A DNA stretch of 31,570 nt from CAZGVW01 sp964529265 (GTDB lineage: Bacteria > Planctomycetota > Phycisphaerae > Phycisphaerales > UBA1924), in the NCBI GenBank assembly GCA_964529265.1, contig CAZGVW010000078.1, forward strand, positions 1 through 31,570. The letters run 5' to 3'. Positions within the stretch are counted from its first letter, which is position 1, and every line of letters begins with the position of its first letter. The notes under the pieces are model-generated. The model worked only from the letters and a program-made list of their open reading frames with translations, was not told the DNA's origin and did not search any database. A program made the position numbers and the translations under genes. Positions 24,410 through 31,570 of the stretch are shown one piece after another.

Positions 24410-24470
24410 GCCCGAGCCCCTGCCGCATCTCCGCGGCGTCCTCCCCAGCCCAGCCGGCCCCTCCCAAGTC

Positions 24471-24501
24471 TTGAAACCGCGCCGCCCCTTCGCCGTATAC
24501 T
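24471..24501 (+). promoter_or_regulatory. Candidate promoter TTGAAA-N19-TATACT
   Basis: TTGAAA (24471-24476) and TATACT (24496-24501), each five of six consensus bases, are spaced by 19. Transcription would begin about at the ATG at 24510, since the -10 box ends eight bases before it. An in-frame TGA at 24504-24506 excludes a start further upstream, so a leaderless mRNA is likely. Confidence 0.5.
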
Positions 24502-24528
24502 GTTGAAATATGGCTTCTCGTTTCAACA
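24501..24528. promoter_or_regulatory. Perfect inverted repeat, candidate autoregulatory operator
   Basis: TGTTGAAA (24501-24508) and its exact reverse complement TTTCAACA (24521-24528) are separated by 12 bases, so equivalent positions are two helical turns apart. The palindrome overlaps the last base of the -10 box, the presumed transcription start and the first codons of a winged-helix regulator gene. That is where a repressor site is expected. It stands out as A/T-rich in very GC-rich DNA. Confidence 0.55.
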
Positions 24529-25136
24529 CTCCGCCCCCCGCCCGCCCCGCCAACTATTTCATCGAGCGCCCCGAGCAACTCGCCGCCATCGCCTCCCCCG
24601 CCCGCCAGGAAGTCCTCGACGCCGCCCAGGCCCTCGGCCGCTGCTCCATCGCCGAGATCGCCGAAGTCCTCGGCCGCCCCGCCGACGGCCTCTACTACCA
24701 CGTCAAAGCGCTCGCCAAAGTCGGCCTCCTGCTCCAGGTCGGCGAGCGCAGCGCCGGCCGCCGAACCGAAGCGGTCTACACCACGCCCGGCCGCCGCATG
24801 CGCCTGAAGCACGATGGCAAACGCCGCGACGCCGTCGCCCGCGTCGCGCGCAGCGCCTTCCGCCTCGCCGACCGCGACCTTGCCCGCGCCCTGAGCGCCC
24901 CAAAGGCCCGCACCGGCCCCGGCGGCGATACGTGGGCCGGCCGCATCAAGGGCTGGGCCACCGACCAGGACATTCGCGAAATCAACAGTCTGATCGAGCA
25001 GATCATGCAGCGCATAGCGAAGCCAAACCGCGCGCGCAACGCGCGCCTCGTCGCCTTCGCCTTCGCGCTTGCGCCCATCGAAGCCAAGCCTCGCCGTCGC
25101 GCTGCGCCGGCCGGGAAGAAGGGAGCCTCCTCATGA
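24510..25136 (+). CDS. ArsR-like winged-helix transcriptional regulator
   Basis: A 208-residue protein with an N-terminal winged helix-turn-helix (about residues 22-95). The pattern is I-A-S-P-A-R-Q-E-V-L-D-A, then C-S-I-A-E-I-A-E-V-L-G-R-P-A-D-G-L-Y-Y-H-V-K-A-L-A-K-V-G-L-L (recognition helix) and the wing with R-R-T-E-A-V-Y. The C-terminal half is basic, helical and of unknown function, ending in a Lys/Arg/Ala tail. There are no metal-binding cysteine clusters of the classical ArsR kind. Its ATG lies inside an inverted repeat likely to be its own operator. Its stop overlaps the downstream aspartic-protease-like gene by ATGA, so the two are co-expressed. Confidence 0.8.
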   Translation: MASRFNTPPPARPANYFIERPEQLAAIASPARQEVLDAAQALGRCSIAEIAEVLGRPADGLYYHVKALAKVGLLLQVGERSAGRRTEAVYTTPGRRMRLKHDGKRRDAVARVARSAFRLADRDLARALSAPKARTGPGGDTWAGRIKGWATDQDIREINSLIEQIMQRIAKPNRARNARLVAFAFALAPIEAKPRRRAAPAGKKGASS

Positions 25137-26674
25137 ACCCGTTCATCCTCAACGCACTCCTCATCACCGCATGCGCTGCGCCCGCAGCCACAGCCGCCGA
25201 AACGGCCGAAGCCGTCGCCGCCCGCGTGCGCAGCGCCCTCGGCCTCGATACGCTCCGCCAGCGCCACGCGCTCGTGAACATGGAGGGCGATTGCCGCTTC
25301 CTCAGCGTCGATGCGGCCTGCCGCCTCGTCTTCGATGGCGCCGGCCGCATGGCCTGGGACGTCCAGAGCCGCCTCGGCCTCATCACCGGTGTAGACGGCC
25401 GCTCCGCGTGGGAGAAACGCCTCGGCTACGGCCGCGCGCTCGAGTTCGAAGACCTCGACCGCGCCCTCCTCTTCGCCGCGGCCACCGCCGGAACATGGAC
25501 GCTCCCCGCCGCGGCATTCCAACTCGGCGCCGTCTCCCAGACCGCCGACGGCGCCGCGCTCGATGTCGCCTTCACATCCCCCACCGGCGCAGTGAGCGGC
25601 GTCATCGCCGTCGATCGCGCCACCTGGCTGCCGCAGGCCCTCAGGTGGACCAGCGCCGACACCGAGAACTCGATCACGATCGAGAAATACGCCGATCACG
25701 GCGCCGGCAAAGCGCCCGCGATCTTCACCATGACCAGCAGCCAGGGCGGTGAGCAGACCTTCCGTCTCCGCCCAGCCGATCCAGCGCGTCCCGAAGCCGC
25801 GGCTCTCATCAAGCTGCGCATCGGCCGACCAAACGATACCGCCTTCGACCCCGCCATCCCGGCGGAACTCGAAGTCCGCCGCGCCCCCACCGGCCACCTC
25901 CTCGTGCATCCTCTGCTCGATGGGCAGGACGTCGGCTGGTTCATCTTCGATACCGGCGCCGGCGTCCACTGCCTCACACCCGAGGCCGGGTCCAAACTCG
26001 GCCTCAAGGAGTTCGGGCGCATCACCGTCGGCGGCGCCGGCGGGCACACCCACTCCGGCTTCTACGACGCCTCCACGCTCGCGCTCGGCCCCTTCACCAC
26101 CGCAGCGCCACAGTTCGTCTCGCTCGACCTTGGCCCCATCGCATCCGTCATGGGCGTCGAGATCGCCGGAGTCATCGGCTTCGATCTCTTCTCCCGCGCC
26201 GTCGTCGTCATCGATATGGACGCCGGAACGATCGCCCTGCACGATCCTTCCCGCTACACCCTTCCCCATGGCGCGAAATGGGAGGAACTGCTCCTCTCCG
26301 GCCGCCACCCCTGCGTACACGCCCGCTTCGAAGGCCACGAGGGCGTCTTCAAGCTCGATACCGGCGCCGCCGGAACTTCGCTCATCATCCACGAGTCCGC
26401 CGTGGACCGCCTGAACCTGCTCGCCGGACGCGAAACGCACCCCGCGCGCCTGGGCGGCGTCGGCGGATTCGTCAATGCACAGGCCGGAACGCTCGAGTTC
26501 TTCGAACTCGCCGGCAAGCGCTTCGATCGCTGCGCCGCCAACTTCCAGACCGAGCGCAAGGGCGCAGGCGGCGATCCCTACACGACCGGCAACATCGGCG
26601 GCCTCATCATCGGCGCCTTCACGCTCATCCTCGATTACGGCGGCGACCGCATCGCGCTCGTCGAGAAGAAGTAG
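25133..26674 (+). CDS. Secreted protein with two retropepsin-like aspartic protease domains
   Basis: A 513-residue protein with a short signal peptide (about residues 1-22, A-T-A-A-E). The N-terminal half (about 25-250) is a beta-rich region of lipoprotein-carrier-like appearance. Two aspartyl-protease-type modules follow: F-I-F-D-T-G-A-G with D273 and F-K-L-D-T-G-A-A-G-T-S-L-I with D409. Each is followed later by a hydrophobic-G motif (V-I-G-F-D-L-F and I-I-G-A-F-T-L-I-L-D). Pairs of D-T-G modules let one chain form the active dimer seen in retropepsins. GGGAG lies seven bases before the ATG. It is translationally coupled to a winged-helix regulator. Exported protease activity is inferred; the substrate is unknown. 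Confidence 0.8.
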   Translation: MNPFILNALLITACAAPAATAAETAEAVAARVRSALGLDTLRQRHALVNMEGDCRFLSVDAACRLVFDGAGRMAWDVQSRLGLITGVDGRSAWEKRLGYGRALEFEDLDRALLFAAATAGTWTLPAAAFQLGAVSQTADGAALDVAFTSPTGAVSGVIAVDRATWLPQALRWTSADTENSITIEKYADHGAGKAPAIFTMTSSQGGEQTFRLRPADPARPEAAALIKLRIGRPNDTAFDPAIPAELEVRRAPTGHLLVHPLLDGQDVGWFIFDTGAGVHCLTPEAGSKLGLKEFGRITVGGAGGHTHSGFYDASTLALGPFTTAAPQFVSLDLGPIASVMGVEIAGVIGFDLFSRAVVVIDMDAGTIALHDPSRYTLPHGAKWEELLLSGRHPCVHARFEGHEGVFKLDTGAAGTSLIIHESAVDRLNLLAGRETHPARLGGVGGFVNAQAGTLEFFELAGKRFDRCAANFQTERKGAGGDPYTTGNIGGLIIGAFTLILDYGGDRIALVEKK

Positions 26675-26692
26675 CCGCGAGCGCCCGAAGCC

Positions 26693-28096
26693 TCACACCC
26701 CCACCAGCATCCGCTCCGGATCCTCGATGCACTCCTTCACGCGCTTCAGGAACGACACCGCCTCCGCCCCGTCGATGACCCTGTGGTCGTAACTCAGCGC
26801 GATGTACATCATCGGCCGCACCGCAACCTCGCCCGATCCCGGCTTCGCCGGGTTCTCGACCGGCCGCCGCACGATGTTGTGCATCCCCAGAATGCCCGAC
26901 TGCGGCGGGTTCAGAATCGGCGTGCTCAGCATCGAGCCGTAGATCCCACCGTTCGTGATCGTGAACGTGCCCCCCTGCATCTCTTCCAGCGTCAACTTCC
27001 CCGCCTTCGCGCGCTCCGCCAGATCCTTGATCCCCTGCTCGATCTGCGCGAACGACAGCGCCTCGCAGTTCCGCAGCACCGGCACCACCAGCCCCTTCGG
27101 CGTGCTCACCGCCACCGCGATGTCGCAGTAGTGATGGCTCTGGATCGCCGGCCCGCCCTCCGCCTGCACAATCTGCGAGTTCACCCGCGGGAACGCCGTC
27201 AGCCCATTCACGCACGCCTTCACGAAGAACGACATGAACCCCAGCCCCACGCCGTGCGCCTTCTCGAACGCCTCCTTGTGCCGCTTCCGCGCCTCCATCA
27301 CCGCCGTCATGTCGCATTCGTTGAACGTCGTCAGCATCGCCGCTGTGTGCTGCGCCTCGACCAGCCGCGCCGCGATCCGCTGACGCAAAGGCGACATCCG
27401 CTCAACCGTCACACGACGCGATCCCGGCGCCGCGGCAACCGTCGAAACCGCCGCGCCGCCGCTCGCCGCGACAGCCGGCGCTCCCGGCGCCACCGGCCCT
27501 GCCCCGCGCCCCTCCGGCCGCGACTGCAGATACGCCAGCACATCCTGCTCCCTGATCCGCCCGCCCGGCCCCGTCCCCGCCACGTGCGAAATATCCACAC
27601 CCCGCTCGTCCGCGATCTTCCGCGCCAGCGGCGTCGCCCGCACATCCGCCCCGTGCTCCCCATTGTCGCCCGTGCCCACTGCCGCGCCCGCCGGCGCTCC
27701 AGCGCTCCGCGCAGCCGGCTTCGGCTCCGCGCGCTCCGCCGTCGCCGCGGGCGAACCCTTCTTCACCCCGCCCGCGCCCGAATTCTTCTTCCCCGCACTC
27801 TCCTTCGCCGCCGGCGCCGCGGCCGCGCCCTTCCCCGCGCCCGCCTTCGCCGCCCCGGCCCCGCTCTCGTCGATCGTCCCCACCACCGCCCCAACCTCGA
27901 CCGTCTCCCCCTCCTTCGCCTTCGGATGCACCACACCCGCCGCCGGCGCAGGAACCTCCACAGTGATCTTGTCCGTCTCCAGCTCCAGAATCGTCTCATC
28001 GCGCTGAACGACGTCCCCGTCCTTCTTGCGCCACGAGGCGATCACCCCCTGCGAGATCGATTCGCCCAGATTCGGAATGACGATCTGCGTGCTCAT
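26693..28096 (-). CDS. sucB: Dihydrolipoyllysine succinyltransferase (E2 of 2-oxoglutarate dehydrogenase)
   Basis: Transfers the succinyl group from E1-bound intermediate via lipoamide to CoA in the TCA cycle and forms the core of the complex. At 467 residues it is slightly longer than usual because of an Ala/Pro/Lys linker. Domains: lipoyl domain 1-78 with lipoylated K43 in L-E-T-D-K-I; flexible linker; peripheral-subunit-binding domain about 150-190 (A-T-P-L-A-R-K-I-A, G-T-G-P-G-G-R-I); catalytic domain from about 230, with H438 and D442 in S-Y-D-H-R-V-I-D-G. It lies 45 bases after sucA, convergent with the aspartic-protease-like gene (18 bases). No E3 (lpd) gene is seen. Confidence 0.95.
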   Translation of the reverse strand: MSTQIVIPNLGESISQGVIASWRKKDGDVVQRDETILELETDKITVEVPAPAAGVVHPKAKEGETVEVGAVVGTIDESGAGAAKAGAGKGAAAAPAAKESAGKKNSGAGGVKKGSPAATAERAEPKPAARSAGAPAGAAVGTGDNGEHGADVRATPLARKIADERGVDISHVAGTGPGGRIREQDVLAYLQSRPEGRGAGPVAPGAPAVAASGGAAVSTVAAAPGSRRVTVERMSPLRQRIAARLVEAQHTAAMLTTFNECDMTAVMEARKRHKEAFEKAHGVGLGFMSFFVKACVNGLTAFPRVNSQIVQAEGGPAIQSHHYCDIAVAVSTPKGLVVPVLRNCEALSFAQIEQGIKDLAERAKAGKLTLEEMQGGTFTITNGGIYGSMLSTPILNPPQSGILGMHNIVRRPVENPAKPGSGEVAVRPMMYIALSYDHRVIDGAEAVSFLKRVKECIEDPERMLVGV

Positions 28097-28141
28097 GCTC
28101 TGTCGCGCCTCGCGGGAGTTTCGACGAACCCGGCCCTGCCG

Positions 28142-31030
28142 TCAATGCGCCGCGGCAACCGGCTGGGCCACGCCCTTGCCCACCGCGGCATCCAGAATCT
28201 TGTCCTGCTCCAAATCGTGCTGATGCTTCGACCCCGTCGCCGGCGTGCTGCTCGCCGCACGACCGATGTACTTCAACGCCGGCCAGCCCAGCGCATCCGC
28301 GCACGCCACCACCATGTACCCGTACGCCCCCATGTTCTTCGGCTCTTCCTGCACCCACACCCGCTCCGCCGCGCTCGGATACCGAGCCACGATCTCGCCC
28401 AGCATCTCGTGGTGCAGCGGATACAACTGCTCCACACGCACGATCGCCATGTCCTGCCGACCGATCTCCTCCCGCCGCCGCGCCAGGTCGTAGTAGATCT
28501 TGCCCGAGCACAGCGCCACCCGCTTCACCTTCTTCCGGTCCCCCACGCCCGATGAGAACCTCGGGTCGTCGATCACCTCGCGGAAGCGCCCGCTCACCAG
28601 CTCGTCCAGCCGGCTCGTCGCCTCCGGCAGACGCAGCAGGCTCTTCGGCGACATGATGATCAGCGGCTTCCTGAACGGCCGTCGCAACTGCCGCCGCAGC
28701 GCGTGGAACCCCTGCGCCGGCGTCGTCGGATACACCACCTGCATGTTGTTGTCCGCGCACAACTGCAAAAACCGCTCCAGCCGCGCCGACGAATGCTCCG
28801 GCCCCTGACCCTCATACGCATGCGGCAACAGCAGCGTCAGCCCGCTCCACCGCTGCCACTTCAACTCCGCCGACGCCATGAACTGATCGATGATCACCTG
28901 CGCGCCGTTGCAGAAATCCCCGAACTGCGCCTCCCAGACCACCAGCATGTTCGGATCGGCCAGCGAATACCCGTATTCGAACGCCAGCACCGCCATCTCC
29001 GACAGCGGACTGTCGTACACGCAGAACCGCCCCTGCCGCGGCTTGCCGTCCGCGCCGATCGTCCCCGGCGCCTTCTCCGGCACGCCCGGCATCCCCATCT
29101 CGCGCATGTGATCCAGCGGAATGAACTTCCGCCCCGTCTTCATGTCCCTGATCACCGCGTGCCTGTGGCTGAACGTCCCCCGCCGGCTGTCCTGCCCCGA
29201 AAGCCGCACCGGCGCGCCCTCCAGCAGAATCGCGCCATACGCGTACATCTCCGCCGCGCCCCAGTCCAAGGGCTCATCCTTCAGCACGCAGTCCGCCCGC
29301 TGTCGCAGAACCCGCTCCAGCGTCTTGTGGATCGTGAAATCCTCCGGCCAACGCACCAGCGCCTCCGCAATCTCCGTCAGAGCCTCGCGCGACACCGAGG
29401 TGTCCACCGGCTCGTGCGAGTACCGCCGCCCGAACCCCTGCCACCGCCACGACCCCGGATCGATCGTCGGATCGTGCGGCGCCTGCGCAGCGCTCGATTG
29501 CGCCCGCTCCATCTGCTCGTCCAGGCTCCGCCTGATCTCCTGAACGTCCTGCTCCGTGATCACGCCCTCCGCCAGCAGCCGCTCCGCGTACGTCTTCAGC
29601 ACGCCCGGCTTCTGCTTGATCAGAGTCGCCATCACCGGCTGCGTGAACGACGGATCGTCCCCCTCGTTGTGCCCCCACTTCCGGTAGCACCACAGGTCGA
29701 TCGCCACGTCCTTCTTGAACGCCATCCGATATTCGAGCGCCAGTTGCGCCACGTGCGCCACCGCCTCCGGATCCTCCCCGTTCACGTGGAAGACCGGCGC
29801 CTCGATCATCTTCACCACGTCCGTGCAGTACAGGCTCGAGCGCGCGTCCTCCACGCCCGTCGTGAACCCGATCAGATTGTTCACCACCACGTGCACCGTG
29901 CCGCCCGTCGTATATCCATCCAGCTGGCTGAAGTTCAGCGCCTCCATCACGCTCCCCTGCGCGATGAACGCCGCGTCGCCGTGAATGAGCAGCGGCGCCA
30001 CCCGCACCCGCTCCGTGTCGCTCCGCAGCCGCTGCTTCGCCCGGCACCGACCCTCCACCACCCCGTTCACCGCCTCCAGATGACTTGGATTGCTCGAGAG
30101 CACCAGCCGGATCGTCTTCCCGCTCGGCAGCGTGCGATCACCCGAATACCCCAGGTGATACTTCACATCCCCGCCGCCCTCGACGAAATCCTCCTCCCAC
30201 GAGTGCTCGAACTCCGTGAAGATCTGCTCGTACGTCTTCCCCAGCACGTTGTTCAGCACGTTCAGCCGCCCGCGATGCGGCATCCCGATCACCAGTTCCT
30301 CGATCCCGAGATCCGCCGACTTCTCCACCACCCGATCCAGCAGCGGAATCAGCGATTCCCCGCCCTCCAGGCTGAACCGCTTCTGCCCTACATACCGCTT
30401 GTGCAGGAACGTCTCGAACAACTCCGCGCGGTGCAGCTGAAACAGCAGGTGCACGCGCTCCGCGCGGCTCAACTGCGCCGTGTTCCGCCCCGTTTCCACC
30501 CTGTTCGCCACCCACTGCCGCTCCGCCTCGCTCTGGATGTACATGAACTCCACGCCCACCGACCGGCAGTACGTCTCATCCAGCGCTTCAATGATCTCGC
30601 GCAGCGTCGCCACGCCGCGTTCGTTCACCGGCAGGTCCAGCGTCTCGAACTCCGTGTCCAGGTCCGCCTCGCTCAGACCCCACCGCTGCGGCGTCAACTC
30701 CGCAGGACCCTCACGCTCACGCCCGAACGGATCCAGCGCCGCCGCCATGTGCCCGAACTCGCGATACGCCCTGATCAGGCACGCCACGCCCAACTGCTTG
30801 TTCGATGGCGCCGCTGCCCGCGCCGCGCCGGGCGCAACCCCCGCCGCCGCCGCCGCGCCCTCAAACCGCGCCGCCGCGCCGTTTCGCGCCAAGTCAAACC
30901 CCTGAAAGAACGAACCCAGATCCGGCGCAACCGATCCGGGATCCTCCCGCCATCGGCCGTACTCCTGATCGAGGTACTCCGCGTTCCAACCGTTCACTGA
31001 GGGCGCGACAGTCTTCACCTGGGGGTGCAT
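28142..31030 (-). CDS. sucA: 2-oxoglutarate dehydrogenase E1 component
   Basis: Thiamine-diphosphate-dependent decarboxylation of 2-oxoglutarate and succinylation of the lipoyl group on SucB. The 962 residues are a full-length E1o, including the N-terminal segment (N-A-E-Y-L-D-Q-E-Y-G-R-W) that binds the complex. Signatures: G-M-P-H-R-G-R-L-N-V-L, the ThDP motif G-D-A-A-F ending V-N-N-L-I-G-F-T-T, R-K-W-G-H-N-E-G-D-D-P, S-G-Q-D-S-R-R-G-T-F-S-H-R-H and L-P-H-A-Y-E-G-Q-G-P-E-H-S-S-A-R. An alanine-rich stretch lies near residues 50-80. A GGGA is six bases before the ATG. Confidence 0.97.
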   Translation of the reverse strand: MHPQVKTVAPSVNGWNAEYLDQEYGRWREDPGSVAPDLGSFFQGFDLARNGAAARFEGAAAAAGVAPGAARAAAPSNKQLGVACLIRAYREFGHMAAALDPFGREREGPAELTPQRWGLSEADLDTEFETLDLPVNERGVATLREIIEALDETYCRSVGVEFMYIQSEAERQWVANRVETGRNTAQLSRAERVHLLFQLHRAELFETFLHKRYVGQKRFSLEGGESLIPLLDRVVEKSADLGIEELVIGMPHRGRLNVLNNVLGKTYEQIFTEFEHSWEEDFVEGGGDVKYHLGYSGDRTLPSGKTIRLVLSSNPSHLEAVNGVVEGRCRAKQRLRSDTERVRVAPLLIHGDAAFIAQGSVMEALNFSQLDGYTTGGTVHVVVNNLIGFTTGVEDARSSLYCTDVVKMIEAPVFHVNGEDPEAVAHVAQLALEYRMAFKKDVAIDLWCYRKWGHNEGDDPSFTQPVMATLIKQKPGVLKTYAERLLAEGVITEQDVQEIRRSLDEQMERAQSSAAQAPHDPTIDPGSWRWQGFGRRYSHEPVDTSVSREALTEIAEALVRWPEDFTIHKTLERVLRQRADCVLKDEPLDWGAAEMYAYGAILLEGAPVRLSGQDSRRGTFSHRHAVIRDMKTGRKFIPLDHMREMGMPGVPEKAPGTIGADGKPRQGRFCVYDSPLSEMAVLAFEYGYSLADPNMLVVWEAQFGDFCNGAQVIIDQFMASAELKWQRWSGLTLLLPHAYEGQGPEHSSARLERFLQLCADNNMQVVYPTTPAQGFHALRRQLRRPFRKPLIIMSPKSLLRLPEATSRLDELVSGRFREVIDDPRFSSGVGDRKKVKRVALCSGKIYYDLARRREEIGRQDMAIVRVEQLYPLHHEMLGEIVARYPSAAERVWVQEEPKNMGAYGYMVVACADALGWPALKYIGRAASSTPATGSKHQHDLEQDKILDAAVGKGVAQPVAAAH

Positions 31031-31353
31031 GTCAGATCCCGAAAGGCCAGGGCCATTGGTGGGTCACCCGCCCCTGTGCCCCTCCCGGAAAACACCCGGA
31101 AGAGCCGGACAGGGGCGGTTCGAACAATACTAGTGAGCAGATCGGCGCACGGTGGGCTCGGATTCACGCCTTTCCCGGCCCCTCACCGGCCATACCAGCC
31201 CCCACCGTCGTCCGGCCGACCCCCGCCCCAACGTCCCACCCCGTTCTGCGGCCAAATCGGCCCCCTCGCCGATCGTCTCCCCGTCGAAGAACCGCCCAGC
31301 GGTCCCCGCGCCCATCCCGACCCCCCGCGCAACATTCTTCCGGAGCCTTACGG
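31031..31353. other. Divergent intergenic region upstream of sucA
   Basis: 323 bases without a supported gene; short open frames here are compositional. It should carry the sucAB promoter (minus) and that of the secreted protein (plus). The only A/T-richer island is around 31121-31140 (CGAACAATACTAGTGAG). On the minus strand it gives TAGTAT, a weak -10 candidate for sucA without a matching -35. The rest is C-rich on the plus strand. Confidence 0.5.
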
Positions 31354-31570
31354 ATGAGATACCTCCCCCTCCCCCGCTCCCGCTCCCTGGCCGGGGTCGC
31401 CCTCGCCGTCGCCACCCTCCCCACCCCCGCCGCCCACGCCCGCACCATCTACGTCAACGCCTCCGCCACCGGCGCCAACACCGGCGCCACGTGGACCAAT
31501 GCCTTCACCAGCCTCCAGAACGCCCTCTCCGGCGCCCTCGCCGGCGATGACATCTGGGTCGCCACCGGCA
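31354..31570 (+). CDS. Secreted beta-helix-type protein, N-terminal part
   Basis: The first 72 residues of a protein that runs off the window. A signal peptide (basic start with R-S-R-S, hydrophobic core L-A-G-V-A-L-A-V-A, cleavage near A-H-A) precedes T-I-Y-V-N-A-S-A-T-G-A-N-T-G-A-T-W and A-F-T-S-L-Q-N-A-L, then G-D-D-I-W-V-A-T-G. This entry pattern is characteristic of right-handed parallel beta-helix (choice-of-anchor or polymorphic-repeat) surface proteins. They usually continue for several hundred residues and often end in a PEP-CTERM-type anchor in planctomycetes. GGAG lies eight bases before the ATG. Confidence 0.75.
   Translation, partial: MRYLPLPRSRSLAGVALAVATLPTPAAHARTIYVNASATGANTGATWTNAFTSLQNALSGALAGDDIWVATG

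Noticed and set aside
24776..26440. A 554-codon minus-strand frame opposite the regulator and protease genes
   Set aside because: Gly/Glu/Ala-rich translation typical of the complement of C-ended codons; the plus-strand genes have motifs and ATGA coupling.
28703..31000. A 765-codon open frame antisense to sucA
   Set aside because: Arg/His/Pro-rich composition without motifs, opposite an unambiguous full-length sucA.
1..31570. tRNA, rRNA, CRISPR array, prophage or toxin-antitoxin genes
   Set aside because: Looked for characteristic repeats, motifs and gene patterns by eye; none was found.

Overview
The window is high-GC bacterial DNA that most resembles a planctomycete, probably a Phycisphaerae-type member. 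This is inferred from three things: secreted proteins with PEP-CTERM-like arginine-rich ends, several small membrane proteins carrying a CxxC zinc ribbon of the C-x-x-C-G-Y-D-L type, and an mreBCD cluster beside large secreted-protein genes. No rRNA, tRNA or CRISPR array was seen.

Left edge (1-2600): the 3' end of an IS3-family insertion sequence abuts a signal-peptide protein gene that it appears to have cut. Upstream of that gene lies a SUMF1/FGE-like secreted protein gene that runs into it, then a divergent zinc-ribbon membrane protein. Housekeeping block (2645-9398): guaB on the minus strand, then on the plus strand a class I glutamine amidotransferase of the PuuD type, rpe, a histidine-phosphatase-fold protein that has lost its catalytic residues, accD and lnt. 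Envelope block (9426-14733): a HEAT-repeat lipoprotein, a membrane-anchored coiled-coil protein with an MreC-like C-terminal part, a 71-residue single-span membrane protein, then mreB, mreC and mreD. This block probably serves cell-shape and envelope assembly.

Middle (14730-20917): a minus-strand phosphoribosyltransferase, a plus-strand phenylalanine 4-monooxygenase, and a minus-strand operon. That operon is a UvrD-type helicase-nuclease followed by two zinc-ribbon membrane proteins, the second coupled by an ATGA overlap. Right (21078-26674): a plus-strand CHAD + Ppx/GppA + HD fusion coupled by ATGA to a low-molecular-weight protein tyrosine phosphatase, then a winged-helix regulator coupled by ATGA to a secreted two-domain retropepsin-like protein. 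The regulator's start codon sits inside a perfect inverted repeat. Far right (26693-31570): sucA-sucB of the 2-oxoglutarate dehydrogenase complex on the minus strand, and the start of a secreted beta-helix-type protein.

The points most worth following up are the CHAD-Ppx fusion with its phosphatase partner, the regulator/aspartic-protease pair with its candidate operator, the dead histidine phosphatase, the coiled-coil genes preceding mreB, and a recurring TANNNT box a few bases before start codons that suggests leaderless transcripts. Plus-strand genes also change from G-rich to C-rich between the left and right halves of the window.
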